Shown here: piece after piece, positions 26,161 to 34,965 of the stretch
Numbering within the stretch: position 1 is the stretch's first letter
Layout: the number at the start of each line of letters is the position of its first letter
Assembly: GCF_000702585.1 (NCBI RefSeq)
Contig: NZ_JNIQ01000001.1
Coordinates: 749,001 to 813,000, forward strand
From: Exiguobacterium aurantiacum DSM 6208
GTDB taxonomy: Bacteria > Bacillota > Bacilli > Exiguobacteriales > Exiguobacteriaceae
Reading direction: 5' to 3'
Length of the DNA: 64,000 nt
Notes under the pieces: model-generated
What the model was told of the DNA's origin: nothing
Databases searched by the model: none
The model's input: the letters and a program-made list of their open reading frames with translations, nothing else
Made by a program: the position numbers and the translations under genes

Positions 26161-27067
26161 AGTTCTCGCGTTTATCGAACGTGATCGAGGCAATCGCGTC
26201 ATGTTGGTGAATCGATTCTTCGTTCCGACATTCGACGAAGAAGTTGACGACTTGCTTCATCTCGTACAAGTCGGCTGCGATTAAACGGACCATGTCTTCG
26301 ACGAAGCGCGGGTTCTCGTACGCGATCTCTGTCGCGCGCTTCTCATCCGGACGTTTGAGGACCGGGTGAAGCGGTGCCGAGGCGTTCGACTCGGCTGCAT
26401 CGAGAAGAGCGAGGCGCCAGTCAAAACCGTCGAGCGACGTCTCGTCGAGGCCAGCCTCGATCGTGATGTATCCGCGTTGGTTATGGGCACTGTATTCACT
26501 GATTTCCTTAGAACACGGGCAAAGCGTCGTGACGTTGATGACGAGACCGACCGTGACGCTCGCTGTCCCCGTCTCAAGGTTGTACGACACGCGGTGCATG
26601 ACATCAGCGTTCATGAGACCGCTGAGGCCCGTTGCTGGCGCTTTTCGGCTAAAGAACCATGGGTAGCGGATTGTGAGCTGCCCTTCTGTTTGCTCCATTC
26701 GCTCGGCGAGCTCTTGTGCGAACTCGATGAGCGACGCGTTCGACACGGTCCAGCCTTGGTTATGGTACGCGTCGAGCTGTTCGGTAAGGCGTGACATGTT
26801 GATGCCTTTCCGATCCTGCACGAGTGACGTCGTCAATTCGAACGTCGCGACCGTTGCCTGGATGCCGTCTGGCGTCTCGATGTTGACCGGGTGTTTCACG
26901 TTTGAGATGCCGACGCTGTCGAGCGCGAACAAGAAGTTTTTCGGTGTATTCTGCAAATCAATCATTTTATCTTTTTCTGTCGGTTTCGTTCCCTTGATTG
27001 GCGGGACCGAACCGAATAATTTATGTCGTTCTGCTTTAGTAGGTAAAGCGACATGGCTTGTAGACAT
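26159..27067 (-). CDS. folE2: GTP cyclohydrolase, FolE2 (type IB)
   Basis: Makes dihydroneopterin triphosphate from GTP for folate. The ATG at 27067 follows AAGGAGAA. The 302-aa protein has TTLCPCSKEISEYSAHNQRG, with the metal-site cysteine, and VNFFVECRNEESIHQHDA. FolE2 can use metals other than zinc and is often Zur-controlled, but I see no Zur box upstream. No other folate gene is adjacent. Confidence 0.94.
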   Translation of the reverse strand: MSTSHVALPTKAERHKLFGSVPPIKGTKPTEKDKMIDLQNTPKNFLFALDSVGISNVKHPVNIETPDGIQATVATFELTTSLVQDRKGINMSRLTEQLDAYHNQGWTVSNASLIEFAQELAERMEQTEGQLTIRYPWFFSRKAPATGLSGLMNADVMHRVSYNLETGTASVTVGLVINVTTLCPCSKEISEYSAHNQRGYITIEAGLDETSLDGFDWRLALLDAAESNASAPLHPVLKRPDEKRATEIAYENPRFVEDMVRLIAADLYEMKQVVNFFVECRNEESIHQHDAIASITFDKREN

Positions 27068-27220
27068 AATCGGATTCTCCTTTTTGAGAGGGTGGGGACC
27101 ACCACTCGTTCTTGTTAGGATTTTATCACGAAACGTACGTGAACCGGGTATCAATTTGCTCTCTGAACATGCTGTGAACCTGTTTTTAGTGAGAAACTTC
27201 ATAGTGTGAAAAAATAACGA

Positions 27221-27249
27221 TTGCTTTTAAAAAGAAATCGGAATAGAAT
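27221..27249 (+). promoter_or_regulatory. Sigma-A promoter for the terC gene
   Basis: TTGCTT (27221-27226), 17 bases, TAGAAT (27244-27249). Confidence 0.7.
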
Positions 27250-27319
27250 GTTCTCGTGAACTTAAAAAAGTAGTCACTATTAAATATGAAGGAACACAAC
27301 TAAAAGGAGATGGATTTAC

Positions 27320-28150
27320 ATGGATTGGCAGTTAATTCTGCAGTATGCTTGGATCGTCGTTGTCCTCGTTGGTCTTGAAGGGCTATTATCTGCAGACAAT
27401 GCGCTCGTCTTGGCTGTCATGGTCAAACATTTGCCGCGCACGGAACAAAAGAAAGCATTGTTCTATGGCTTACTTGGAGCGTTCGTATTCCGCTTCCTCG
27501 CACTGTTCCTCATCTCGTTTTTAATCAACGTCTGGCAAGTGCAGGCACTCGGTGCCCTCTACTTGATCGGGATGAGCGCGAGACACCTGTATATGACGTA
27601 TAAGGCGCGTCATATGGCACCGCATCAAGACTTGGCCGCAGAAGCGAAAGCCGAGACGGCCGTCACGGAGCGTCCGGTCTCGCGCAAAGAGTTTTGGTGG
27701 ACGGTCGCGAAAGTCGAATTCGCGGACATCGCCTTCGCGGTCGACTCGATTTTGGCGGCGGTCGCGCTCGCGGTCAGTCTCCCAGCACTTGGTCTCGGTG
27801 AGATCGGCGGCATCGACTCCGGTCAGTTCTTCGTCGTCTTGCTCGGTGGACTCATCGGTGTCGTCTTGATGCGTTTCGCCGCCCGCATTTTCGTGAAGCT
27901 GTTGCACGAGCGTCCGACGCTCGAGACGGCCGCCTTCATGATCGTCGGTTGGGTCGGGGTGAAACTGACGGTACTCGTCTTAGAACATGATGGCTTTAAA
28001 CAATTAATAGAAGGAACACCGTTCGAGTTCATCGGACTCCCGCACGGATTCGTCCACTCGACGGGTTGGACGCTCTTCTTCTGGTCGGTCATGGTCGCCA
28101 TCGCCCTATGGGGTTGGTTCTCATCGAAACCGTCCGCGGTCAAACATTAA
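27320..28150 (+). CDS. TerC family membrane protein (candidate Mn2+ exporter)
   Basis: A 276-aa protein with about seven helices. The metal-site repeats are LVGLEGLLSADNALV and VEFADIAFAVDSI, the TerC hallmark. Relatives YceF and YkoY of Bacillus export manganese that loads secreted enzymes. AAAAGGAGATGG precedes the ATG. The yybP-ykoY manganese riboswitch often found upstream is absent. Followed by a strong terminator. Confidence 0.88.
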   Translation: MDWQLILQYAWIVVVLVGLEGLLSADNALVLAVMVKHLPRTEQKKALFYGLLGAFVFRFLALFLISFLINVWQVQALGALYLIGMSARHLYMTYKARHMAPHQDLAAEAKAETAVTERPVSRKEFWWTVAKVEFADIAFAVDSILAAVALAVSLPALGLGEIGGIDSGQFFVVLLGGLIGVVLMRFAARIFVKLLHERPTLETAAFMIVGWVGVKLTVLVLEHDGFKQLIEGTPFEFIGLPHGFVHSTGWTLFFWSVMVAIALWGWFSSKPSAVKH

Positions 28151-28192
28151 AAAAATCCTGCTCTCCCTTTAACGGGAGGCAGGATTTTTTTG
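28151..28192. terminator. Bidirectional terminator
   Basis: AAAAATCCTGC..CTCCC-TTTAAC-GGGAG.GCAGGATTTTTT between terC and mtnD. Confidence 0.9.
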
Positions 28193-28726
28193 TTAGGCGG
28201 TCACGTCTTCTTTCTCGTAAATCGGCACCCAGCCTTCTGTCGTCACGAAGATGCGGACGGCGACGACTTTGCGGTCGTCTTGAAGGGTGAAATAGTGGCG
28301 CGTGTTCACCGGCACCGAGATGAGGTCGCCCGGGTTCAATTCGATGTTGAAGTAGCCGCGTTCGGCGTCATCGATCGCGAAGATCCCATGACCGCTCACG
28401 ATGAAGCGGACCTCATCGTCCGTGTGGTGATGTTCTTTTTGGAAGTTGACGAGCAGTTCGTCCAAGTTCGGCGTCGCGTCCGACAAGGAGATGACGTCGG
28501 CCGTCTTGTAGCCGCGGCGCTCGGACACGTCTTGAATCTCGTCGCGGAACGTGGCGAGAATCGCTTGTTTGTTTTCGTCCGTCAATTGATAGTTCTCCTG
28601 CAAGTCAGCCGGGAGCTTGTTGATGTCCCACTGCTCATACAGAATACCGCGTGACTCTAAAAATGCGCTCACTTCAGCTTGATCGACGTAACGGTCTTCG
28701 GTTTGTTGGAAATAGATTGTGGCCAT
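28193..28726 (-). CDS. mtnD: Acireductone dioxygenase
   Basis: Splits acireductone with O2 to the 2-keto precursor of methionine (Fe form). The 177-aa cupin shows FQKEHHHTDDEVRF with three metal ligands and PVNTRHYFT with the fourth. AAGGAGGAACC precedes the ATG. Last gene of mtnWXBD. Confidence 0.95.
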   Translation of the reverse strand: MATIYFQQTEDRYVDQAEVSAFLESRGILYEQWDINKLPADLQENYQLTDENKQAILATFRDEIQDVSERRGYKTADVISLSDATPNLDELLVNFQKEHHHTDDEVRFIVSGHGIFAIDDAERGYFNIELNPGDLISVPVNTRHYFTLQDDRKVVAVRIFVTTEGWVPIYEKEDVTA

Positions 28727-28739
28727 GAATGGTTCCTCC

Positions 28740-29357
28740 TTATGAATGGACGCCTAAGGCGCGTAGTTTTAACGTGTAGCTGAACAAAAACTCATATGCT
28801 TCTAAATAGCGTTTTGCCGCAGCGGGTGTCTCGCCCCAGACGGTGATGCCGTGATTGCGGATGAGGACGGCGCCGGCGCTCGAGTGGATGTGAGGGGCGA
28901 ACGCCGCGGCGAGCGTCGGGATGTCGGCATGGTTGTCGATGATCGGGACACGGACGACGGCGTCTTCTTCCCAAAAGCCGAGCGCCTTGATAATCTCTTG
29001 ACCGGTGAAGGCGACCTCGCCGCGTGCCGCGTGCAACTCCGAGATGACGTTGTTGTCGATCGTATGGACGTGCAAGGAACACGTCGCTTCCGTCCGGTTG
29101 AACACTTCCACGTGGAGCAGCGTCTCGGCGGACGGTTTGCCGTTTTGGTCGCCGATCAATCGTCCGGACGCATCGACGAGGACGAAATCTTCCGGTGTCC
29201 GTTTTCGTTTATCACGTCCGCTCGCTGTGACGAGGAAAGTGAGCGGTTCGTCTGAGACACGGATCGCCAAATTCCCACTCGTTCCGGGGAACCAGTCGCG
29301 GGCGGCGAGCTCGTCTTTAATGTCGGCGAGTTCGAGCCAACGTGTGGTCACACTCAT
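28740..29357 (-). CDS. mtnB: Methylthioribulose-1-phosphate dehydratase
   Basis: A class II aldolase-fold enzyme of 205 aa. [10 protein letters not shown] binds phosphate, and [11 protein letters not shown] plus the later [10 protein letters not shown] give zinc histidines. It overlaps mtnX by 4 bases (ATGA) and precedes mtnD by 13 bases. It acts after MtnA in methylthioadenosine recycling. Confidence 0.95.
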   Translation of the reverse strand: MSVTTRWLELADIKDELAARDWFPGTSGNLAIRVSDEPLTFLVTASGRDKRKRTPEDFVLVDASGRLIGDQNGKPSAETLLHVEVFNRTEATCSLHVHTIDNNVISELHAARGEVAFTGQEIIKALGFWEEDAVVRVPIIDNHADIPTLAAAFAPHIHSSAGAVLIRNHGITVWGETPAAAKRYLEAYEFLFSYTLKLRALGVHS

Positions 29358-30004
29358 ACGGACACCTCCTTCAAGTGATACGTGATGTCGTCAAACGTCT
29401 CGAACGGGGCGTAGCGGATACCTTCCGCCTCACAGAGGGTGATGAGCTGGCCACGGGCGTAGACGAAGTCAGCCTGCTTGGCGACCTCGAAGTCGGTCAC
29501 TGAGTCACCGATGACGACCAAGCGATCATCGGGATTGACGATGCGGCGGGCGATCGTCGGTTTGCAGCAACCGCAATCGTTCGTACACTGCTCGTCACAA
29601 GCGTGCGGCCAGTCGATTCGTACCGTCTCGGCGGAGAAGTCGGCGACGTTGCAATAGATGTGGTCCGGATCGACATGTCCGTTTAAAATCGGATAGACGA
29701 AAAAGTCCATCCCGCCGCTAACGACGTCAAACTGCCAATCGTTTTGACTCACCTCGGCCAGAAAGTCAATAAACCCGGGACGCAGTTCGATGCGTTCCAC
29801 CAAATAGTCACGATACACGGTTCGCCCAGCGCTCGGCAACAGTTCGAACAGTTGCCCGACACCTGACCGAATCGAGATGTTTTGGGCGAGTACGTCATCT
29901 TTGATTGTGTGCCATTCCGAAGGGGCGAACGCCTTCATAAGGGCGATGATGTTGTCCTCGGCCGTGATCGTCCCGTCAAAGTCACAGAGGATATGGACCG
30001 TCAT
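29354..30004 (-). CDS. mtnX: HK-MTPenyl-1-P phosphatase
   Basis: A HAD phosphatase that gives acireductone. Motif I is [12 protein letters not shown] (Asp8, Asp10) and motif IV is [12 protein letters not shown]. Cysteines in [12 protein letters not shown] form a metal-like cluster in the cap, typical of MtnX. I chose ATG at 30004 because it overlaps the mtnW stop as ATGA; an in-frame ATG at 30016 lacks spacing for a ribosome binding site. 216 aa. Confidence 0.93.
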   Translation of the reverse strand: MTVHILCDFDGTITAEDNIIALMKAFAPSEWHTIKDDVLAQNISIRSGVGQLFELLPSAGRTVYRDYLVERIELRPGFIDFLAEVSQNDWQFDVVSGGMDFFVYPILNGHVDPDHIYCNVADFSAETVRIDWPHACDEQCTNDCGCCKPTIARRIVNPDDRLVVIGDSVTDFEVAKQADFVYARGQLITLCEAEGIRYAPFETFDDITYHLKEVSV

Positions 30005-31155
30005 CGTGTCGTCCATGCCTCGAGTGCGACATCGAGTGCGTCCGTTTGACCGGCCCGCCCCAGCACTTGGTCGATCGCTTGACGGAAGGCGCGGGCACCG
30101 GCCGCGGCACCGTCCGGATGACCGTGAATGCCGCCGCCGGCGTTGATGACGACGTCCGTACCGAAGTCGCGGATGATGTCTTCGACGAGTCCAGGGTGAA
30201 TCCCGGCCGATGGGACCGGGAGAATCGGTTTTCTTACGCTCGGTTTCGCACTGAGGTCGCGAATGAGAAGGGCCTCATCCCTCGGCGTCGCGAGCGAACC
30301 ATACGGTGACGGAAACAGTGTCAAATCAGCACCGGCAAGACGAATGAATGTCCCGAGTAGAAGCGAGTGATTGATTGAACCGGTCAAGGCGCCGGCAAAC
30401 GCCGGGTGCGCTAAAATCGGGACACGGACGTCCGGGTCTTTCGCGAGTTCTCGAAGTGCATCGAGTCCGTATGTATAGACGTTGAAGAGCAGTGCCGTCG
30501 CCCCGGCTTCAATCAAACGGAGCGCTTGGTCGCGCAACCCGAACACCGGGCCGCTCAGCGTGATGGCATATAAGGCCCGTTTACCGGTCGCCTTGTAATG
30601 GTCGTCTAACACGATTCGCCCGACCCGTGCCCGTTCGAGCGAAGGGGTGAGCGGGTTGTCATACAAGATCTCATCGTCTTTGACGATATCGATGCCGCCT
30701 GAGAGTTGGTCGCGCAGTTGTTGTTCTAAAAAGCGCAAGTCTCGTCCGATGACCCCTTTAAAGATGCTCATGACGAGCGGGCGATCGTTGACGCCGAGCT
30801 GTTCACGAATCCCGTCGACACCGAACTTGGCGCCGGGGAAGTCTCGGGAAAGTGATTCAGGTAGCTCGAGATCAAGTAAACGGACCGAGTCATCAAGTGA
30901 TAGTTTTCCGAACGTCGTCGTCAAAATTGACGAGAAGTCGGAACTGACGTTATCGAGCGGGTAACGGATCGTGAAACGGCTCGTCGTGTCTGTATGCGAC
31001 GTCGAGACGACCTCGGCGCGGTACGATTGTAGTTGTTGTCGTTCTAAATGGGGCAAGTCCGTCCACGTGCCGACAGTCAACTCGAGCGCGATTTTCGCGG
31101 CGATATCGGCGACGCGGTCCGTGCGATTGATTTCATAAGTGGCAAGAATACCCAT
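30001..31155 (-). CDS. mtnW: 2,3-diketo-5-methylthiopentyl-1-P enolase (RuBisCO-like)
   Basis: A form IV RuBisCO-like protein of 384 aa that enolises DK-MTP-1-P; it does not fix CO2. The metal site is IDIVKDDEIL (Lys159 to be carbamylated, Asp161, Glu162). Other marks: PGAKFGVDGIRE, LAHPAFAGAL and NAGGGIHGHPDG. First gene of the minus-strand salvage operon, behind a SAM-I riboswitch. Confidence 0.95.
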   Translation of the reverse strand: MGILATYEINRTDRVADIAAKIALELTVGTWTDLPHLERQQLQSYRAEVVSTSHTDTTSRFTIRYPLDNVSSDFSSILTTTFGKLSLDDSVRLLDLELPESLSRDFPGAKFGVDGIREQLGVNDRPLVMSIFKGVIGRDLRFLEQQLRDQLSGGIDIVKDDEILYDNPLTPSLERARVGRIVLDDHYKATGKRALYAITLSGPVFGLRDQALRLIEAGATALLFNVYTYGLDALRELAKDPDVRVPILAHPAFAGALTGSINHSLLLGTFIRLAGADLTLFPSPYGSLATPRDEALLIRDLSAKPSVRKPILPVPSAGIHPGLVEDIIRDFGTDVVINAGGGIHGHPDGAAAGARAFRQAIDQVLGRAGQTDALDVALEAWTTR

Positions 31156-31178
31156 GTTTGTTCCTCCTTCCGGTCAAA

Positions 31179-31213
31179 CAAAAAATGACCCCATGCCGAG
31201 GCAAGAGGTCATC
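31179..31213 (-). terminator. SAM riboswitch terminator (mtnW side)
   Basis: ATGACCCCATGCC/GGCAAGAGGTCAT stem with a six-A run on the plus strand (U run on the minus). Confidence 0.85.
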
Positions 31214-31225
31214 ATGAAAAAATGA

Positions 31226-31330
31226 ACTCTTATCTCTCAGCTTGCGCTGCAAGAATTAGCACCGTGCCCAAGCGGGTCGGTTGCTGCGACATCATCGGGC
31301 TTGTCCCCTCCGTCTGCTCTTGATAAGAAT
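31226..31330 (-). ncRNA. SAM-I riboswitch ahead of mtnW
   Basis: Minus strand: P1 CTTATC (31322-31327) and GATAAG (31229-31234), with GACGGAGGGGAC, CCCGATG, GCAGCAACCGACC and AATTCTTGCAGCG then AGCTGAGAGATAAG, the S-box core. SAM binding favours the terminator that follows, so the operon is on when SAM is low. Confidence 0.95.
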
Positions 31331-31470
31331 ATGATTTGAAGTTGTGAAATTTAATTGAATTTTTGCACATAATCGTCACAGCGTCAATTCCTTTTTTTGA
31401 AAAAAATAATTTTTGAAAGTTGTTTCCATATATGCAAAGAAAAAGTGGATCTACTCGTTATAAATCCCCG

Positions 31471-31500
31471 TTGACAAGTACGGCGCTCAGTCCGTAATAT
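31471..31500 (+). promoter_or_regulatory. Sigma-A promoter of mtnK
   Basis: TTGACA (31471-31476), 18 bases, TAATAT (31495-31500), just before the plus-strand SAM-I riboswitch. Confidence 0.8.
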
Positions 31501-31532
31501 TCATCATAACACGTTCACACAATCGAATAAGA

Positions 31533-31640
31533 CACTCTTATCGCGAGTTGGCAGAGGGAATTGGCCCGATGACGCCGCAGCAACCGACCAGTACGGCACG
31601 GTGCTACATCCACCAGACATACGTCTGAAAGATGAGAGGA
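31533..31640 (+). ncRNA. SAM-I riboswitch ahead of mtnK
   Basis: P1 CTCTTATC (from 31535) with GATGAGAG (31631-31638), GGCAGAGGGAAT, GGCCCGATGACGCCGCAGCAACC and CGGTGCTACATCCA, all S-box core elements. Confidence 0.95.
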
Positions 31641-31657
31641 ACAACCAATTTGGCTGT

Positions 31658-31689
31658 GCCTCTTTCTCGCGGAGAAAGGGGCTTTTTTT
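31658..31689 (+). terminator. SAM riboswitch terminator (mtnK side)
   Basis: GCCTCTTTCTC-GCG-GAGAAAGGGGC plus seven T, 31 bases before the mtnK start. Confidence 0.9.
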
Positions 31690-31719
31690 GTGGGAATCAT
31701 ACCGAAAGGGGAAACCATC

Positions 31720-32874
31720 ATGACATATCAACCATTTACAGAACAGACCGTCGTCGAGCATGTCCGGGAACTCGGATTGATCGAAGCAGGGGGAATCGCC
31801 CAGTGTGAAGAGATCGGTGACGGCAACTTGAACCTCGTCTTTCGCATCCGTCAAGGCGAGACGAGCTTGATCGTGAAGCAAGCCCTTCCGTACGCGAAAG
31901 TCGTCGGAGAGAGCTGGCCGCTCACGCTCGATCGGGCCTGGATCGAGCAGTTGGCGCTTCGGGAGTTCGCTGAAGTCGTTCCACGATTCGTACCACGAGT
32001 GATCGGGAGCGACCGCGCCCTCGCCTACACGATTTTAGAGGATTTGTCTGAATATGATATCGTCCGCACCGGTTATCTCGAAGGGAAGACGTATCCGGAG
32101 CTGGCCCGTCACGTCGGCGAGTTTTTAGGGGAGACGCTGTTCGTCACGTCCGACTATGCGGCCGGACCAATCGAAAAGAAACGAAAAGAGCGGGAGTATT
32201 ACAACCCGGAACTGTGCGACATCACAGAAAAACTCATCTTCACCGACCCGTATAAAGATGCCGAATCGAACAACATCGAGGCGGAGCTTCGCCCGGACGT
32301 CGAGCGTTTGTGGCAAGACAAGGCGCTGAAAGTCGAAGTGGCAAAACTGAAAGTCGGGTTCGTCACGAAACATGACGCCTTGCTTCACGGCGACTTACAT
32401 ACCGGCAGCATCTTCGCGACGTCACAGGAAACGAAAATCATCGACCCGGAGTTCGCGTTTTACGGACCGTTCGGTTTTGACGTCGGTCAAATCATCGCTC
32501 ATTTGACGCTTGCGACGTTCCACGATCCGCTCAAGCGGTTCGAACGGTTCACCGACGTCCTCACCGTCTGGGAGACGTTCGAGAAGACGTTCCGTCACAA
32601 CTTCACGAGCGCCGTCGAGCCGTTCAATACGGAAGGGTACGTCGACGACTTGCTCGAAACAATCTTCAGCGACACGATCGGCTACGCCGGTTGCGAGCTC
32701 ATCCGCCGCGCCATCGGCCTCGCCGGCGTCGCGGACCTCGAGACGTTACCCGAAGCGGCCCGTCTCGAGCGAAAACGTGATGCGCTCGCCCTCGGCGCCA
32801 CCCTCATCAAAGAGCGGCACACCGTCGATTCGATTGACGACCTCGTGGCACTCCTCTCGGGGGTGCGCGTATGA
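31720..32874 (+). CDS. mtnK: Methylthioribose kinase
   Basis: Phosphorylates 5-methylthioribose with ATP. The 384-aa protein is an aminoglycoside-kinase fold: GDGNLNLVFRI (nucleotide loop), LLHGDLHTGSIF (catalytic Asp) and IIDPEFAFYGPFGFDVG (metal Asp). The ATG at 31720 follows AAAGGGGAAA. First gene of a five-gene SAM-regulated operon. Confidence 0.95.
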   Translation: MTYQPFTEQTVVEHVRELGLIEAGGIAQCEEIGDGNLNLVFRIRQGETSLIVKQALPYAKVVGESWPLTLDRAWIEQLALREFAEVVPRFVPRVIGSDRALAYTILEDLSEYDIVRTGYLEGKTYPELARHVGEFLGETLFVTSDYAAGPIEKKRKEREYYNPELCDITEKLIFTDPYKDAESNNIEAELRPDVERLWQDKALKVEVAKLKVGFVTKHDALLHGDLHTGSIFATSQETKIIDPEFAFYGPFGFDVGQIIAHLTLATFHDPLKRFERFTDVLTVWETFEKTFRHNFTSAVEPFNTEGYVDDLLETIFSDTIGYAGCELIRRAIGLAGVADLETLPEAARLERKRDALALGATLIKERHTVDSIDDLVALLSGVRV

Positions 32875-33905
32875 CCGTCCAAAACATTCGTTTCGACGCA
32901 TCGACCCATGAGCTGGTCCTTTTAGATCAGACGCTCCTTCCGCACGAGGCGCGTTACGTGACGATCGAGACGCTCGAAGAAGCCGAACGTGCGATTGAGA
33001 CACTCCAAGTCCGAGGCGCACCGGCGATCGCGTACTTCGGGGCGTTCGTCTTGGCGAAAGAGGCAGGACGATTAGTCGACGACCCGGATTTCACGCGTCG
33101 CCTTGAAATCGTCGGACGCCGCTTGATCGCGACACGGCCGACGGCGGTCAACCTTCAAAATGTGATCGAGTCGCTCCTCGAGCTGAACGTCGGGGACGAT
33201 TTTGAACAGATTGCCGGGGAAATCGAACGACGTGCCGTTGCGTTATATGACCGCGACGTCGACACATATCGCTCTATCGGTGAGCACGCACTGACGGTAT
33301 TACCGGCAGGTGGGAACATCTTGACGATCTGCAACGCCGGTGCCATCGCGACGTCACGTTACGGTACGGCACTTGCCCCGTTTTATGTCGGTAAAGAGCA
33401 AGGCGTCACATTCAACGTCTTCGCCTGTGAGACGCGACCGCTTCTTCAAGGGGCCCGTCTCACAGTCTGGGAGCTCGACCAGGCCGATATCGATGTCACG
33501 CTCATCACCGACAATATGGCCGCATGGACGATTCAAGCGAAAGGCGTCGACGCGATCATCGTCGGGGCCGACCGCATCACGCGGACGGGTCACGTCGCCA
33601 ACAAGATCGGCACGCTCCAACTCGCCGTGCTCGCCAAGCATTACGGGATCCCGTTTTACGTCGCGGCACCTCATTCGACGTTCGATTTGACGGCGGACGA
33701 TGCGATTGAAATCGAGGAGCGGGACGCGAAAGAAGTGACGCATATCGGTGGCCAGCCGACGGCTCCTGTCGGTATCACCGTCTTCAATCCGGCGTTCGAC
33801 GTCACGCCGCCTGAGCTCATCACCGGGCTCATCACCGAGGCGGGCGTGTTCGAGGCGAACGAGACGGCCATCACACATCACGTAGGGGGAACGGTTCATG
33901 TCTAA
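32871..33905 (+). CDS. mtnA: Methylthioribose-1-phosphate isomerase
   Basis: Turns MTR-1-P into the ribulose form. An eIF2B-like fold of 344 aa, with the catalytic cysteine in LTICNAGAIATS (Cys154) and aspartate in VGADRITRTG (Asp234). RGAPAIAYFGAF near residue 50 is the conserved substrate loop. It overlaps mtnK by 4 bases (ATGA). Confidence 0.95.
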   Translation: MTVQNIRFDASTHELVLLDQTLLPHEARYVTIETLEEAERAIETLQVRGAPAIAYFGAFVLAKEAGRLVDDPDFTRRLEIVGRRLIATRPTAVNLQNVIESLLELNVGDDFEQIAGEIERRAVALYDRDVDTYRSIGEHALTVLPAGGNILTICNAGAIATSRYGTALAPFYVGKEQGVTFNVFACETRPLLQGARLTVWELDQADIDVTLITDNMAAWTIQAKGVDAIIVGADRITRTGHVANKIGTLQLAVLAKHYGIPFYVAAPHSTFDLTADDAIEIEERDAKEVTHIGGQPTAPVGITVFNPAFDVTPPELITGLITEAGVFEANETAITHHVGGTVHV

Positions 33906-34965
33906 AAAACTATTGATTTTACTATTCACGTTCGTGTTGGCGCTCGTCGGCTGCACGAACGAACAAGCGGCGACACCGAAACCGGCCGAGAAGACGCCGG
34001 AGACGAAACCGGTGTCCACCTCGAACGGCACGTTGCCGAAAGACATCGACGTCGCCCTGATCATGCAAATGTCGATCGGGACGTTCTCGTCGCAGTACAT
34101 TAACGGGGTGACCGAGCAAGTCGAATCGTTCGGCGGCAACGTGAAAGTGTATAACGCTGACAACGACTTATCGAAGATGGCGAGTTATGTCGACACGGTG
34201 ACGACGCAAGGTGTCGATGTCATCTTGATCGACCACGGGCGTGCCGACGCGTTGAAAGAACCGGTCCAACGTGCGCTCGACAAAGGCATCAAAGTCGTCG
34301 CGTTCGACAACGATTTGACGAACGAGGGCGTGACCGTTATCGACCAGGACGATTATTCGCTCGCCTGGCGTTCGCTCAAGGCGCTCGCGGAAGATTTGGA
34401 CGGCGAAGGGAAAATCGTCACGATTTGGGTCGGCGGCTTCACGCCGATGGAACGACGCCACACGATTTATGACGCGTTCTTGAAGCGTTATCCAGGCATC
34501 GAAGAAGTGGCCAAATTCGGTTCAGCGACGAACAACACCGCGCTCGACACGCAAAGCCAGATGGAGGCGATTTTGAAGAAGTATCCGGAAGGCGAGATTG
34601 ACGCCGTGTTCGCGATGTGGGATGAGTTCGCCAAAGGGGCGAGCCGTGCCATCAAACAAGCGGGGCGCGATGAGATTGCCGTCTACGGCATCGATTTGAG
34701 CGACGAGGACCTCCAGCTCATGCAAGAAGACGGGAGCCCATGGAAAGTGACGGCGGCGACCGACCCGGCTGAAATCGGTCGTATCCAAGTCCGGTACGCC
34801 TATCAAAAACTCGCCGGCGAAGAGACACCGTCGATTCATTCGGTCGACCCATATCTCGTCGATCGTGACGTCTTGCCTGACGAGAAAGTGACAATGGACG
34901 ACCTCGGTCAATACGTGCCGAACTGGGGCGCGTCAGACGCGGCTTGGTCGGACTGGATGAAATGA
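33898..34965 (+). CDS. Sugar-type ABC substrate-binding lipoprotein
   Basis: A 355-aa lipoprotein: signal peptide with lipobox LVGC (Cys19), a T/P/K-rich linker (about 20-45) and a Peripla_BP_4 (RbsB-like) domain. It overlaps mtnA by 8 bases in the SAM-riboswitch operon. Since the operon starts with methylthioribose kinase, the ligand is probably methylthioribose; this is inference from context. Confidence 0.88.
   Translation: MSKKLLILLFTFVLALVGCTNEQAATPKPAEKTPETKPVSTSNGTLPKDIDVALIMQMSIGTFSSQYINGVTEQVESFGGNVKVYNADNDLSKMASYVDTVTTQGVDVILIDHGRADALKEPVQRALDKGIKVVAFDNDLTNEGVTVIDQDDYSLAWRSLKALAEDLDGEGKIVTIWVGGFTPMERRHTIYDAFLKRYPGIEEVAKFGSATNNTALDTQSQMEAILKKYPEGEIDAVFAMWDEFAKGASRAIKQAGRDEIAVYGIDLSDEDLQLMQEDGSPWKVTAATDPAEIGRIQVRYAYQKLAGEETPSIHSVDPYLVDRDVLPDEKVTMDDLGQYVPNWGASDAAWSDWMK

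Noticed and set aside
27204-27319. Possible yybP-ykoY manganese riboswitch ahead of the TerC gene
   Set aside because: The conserved core and paired arms are absent and the leader is too short.
27068-27319. Zur box for folE2
   Set aside because: No TCGTAATNATTACGA-like palindrome in the spacer.
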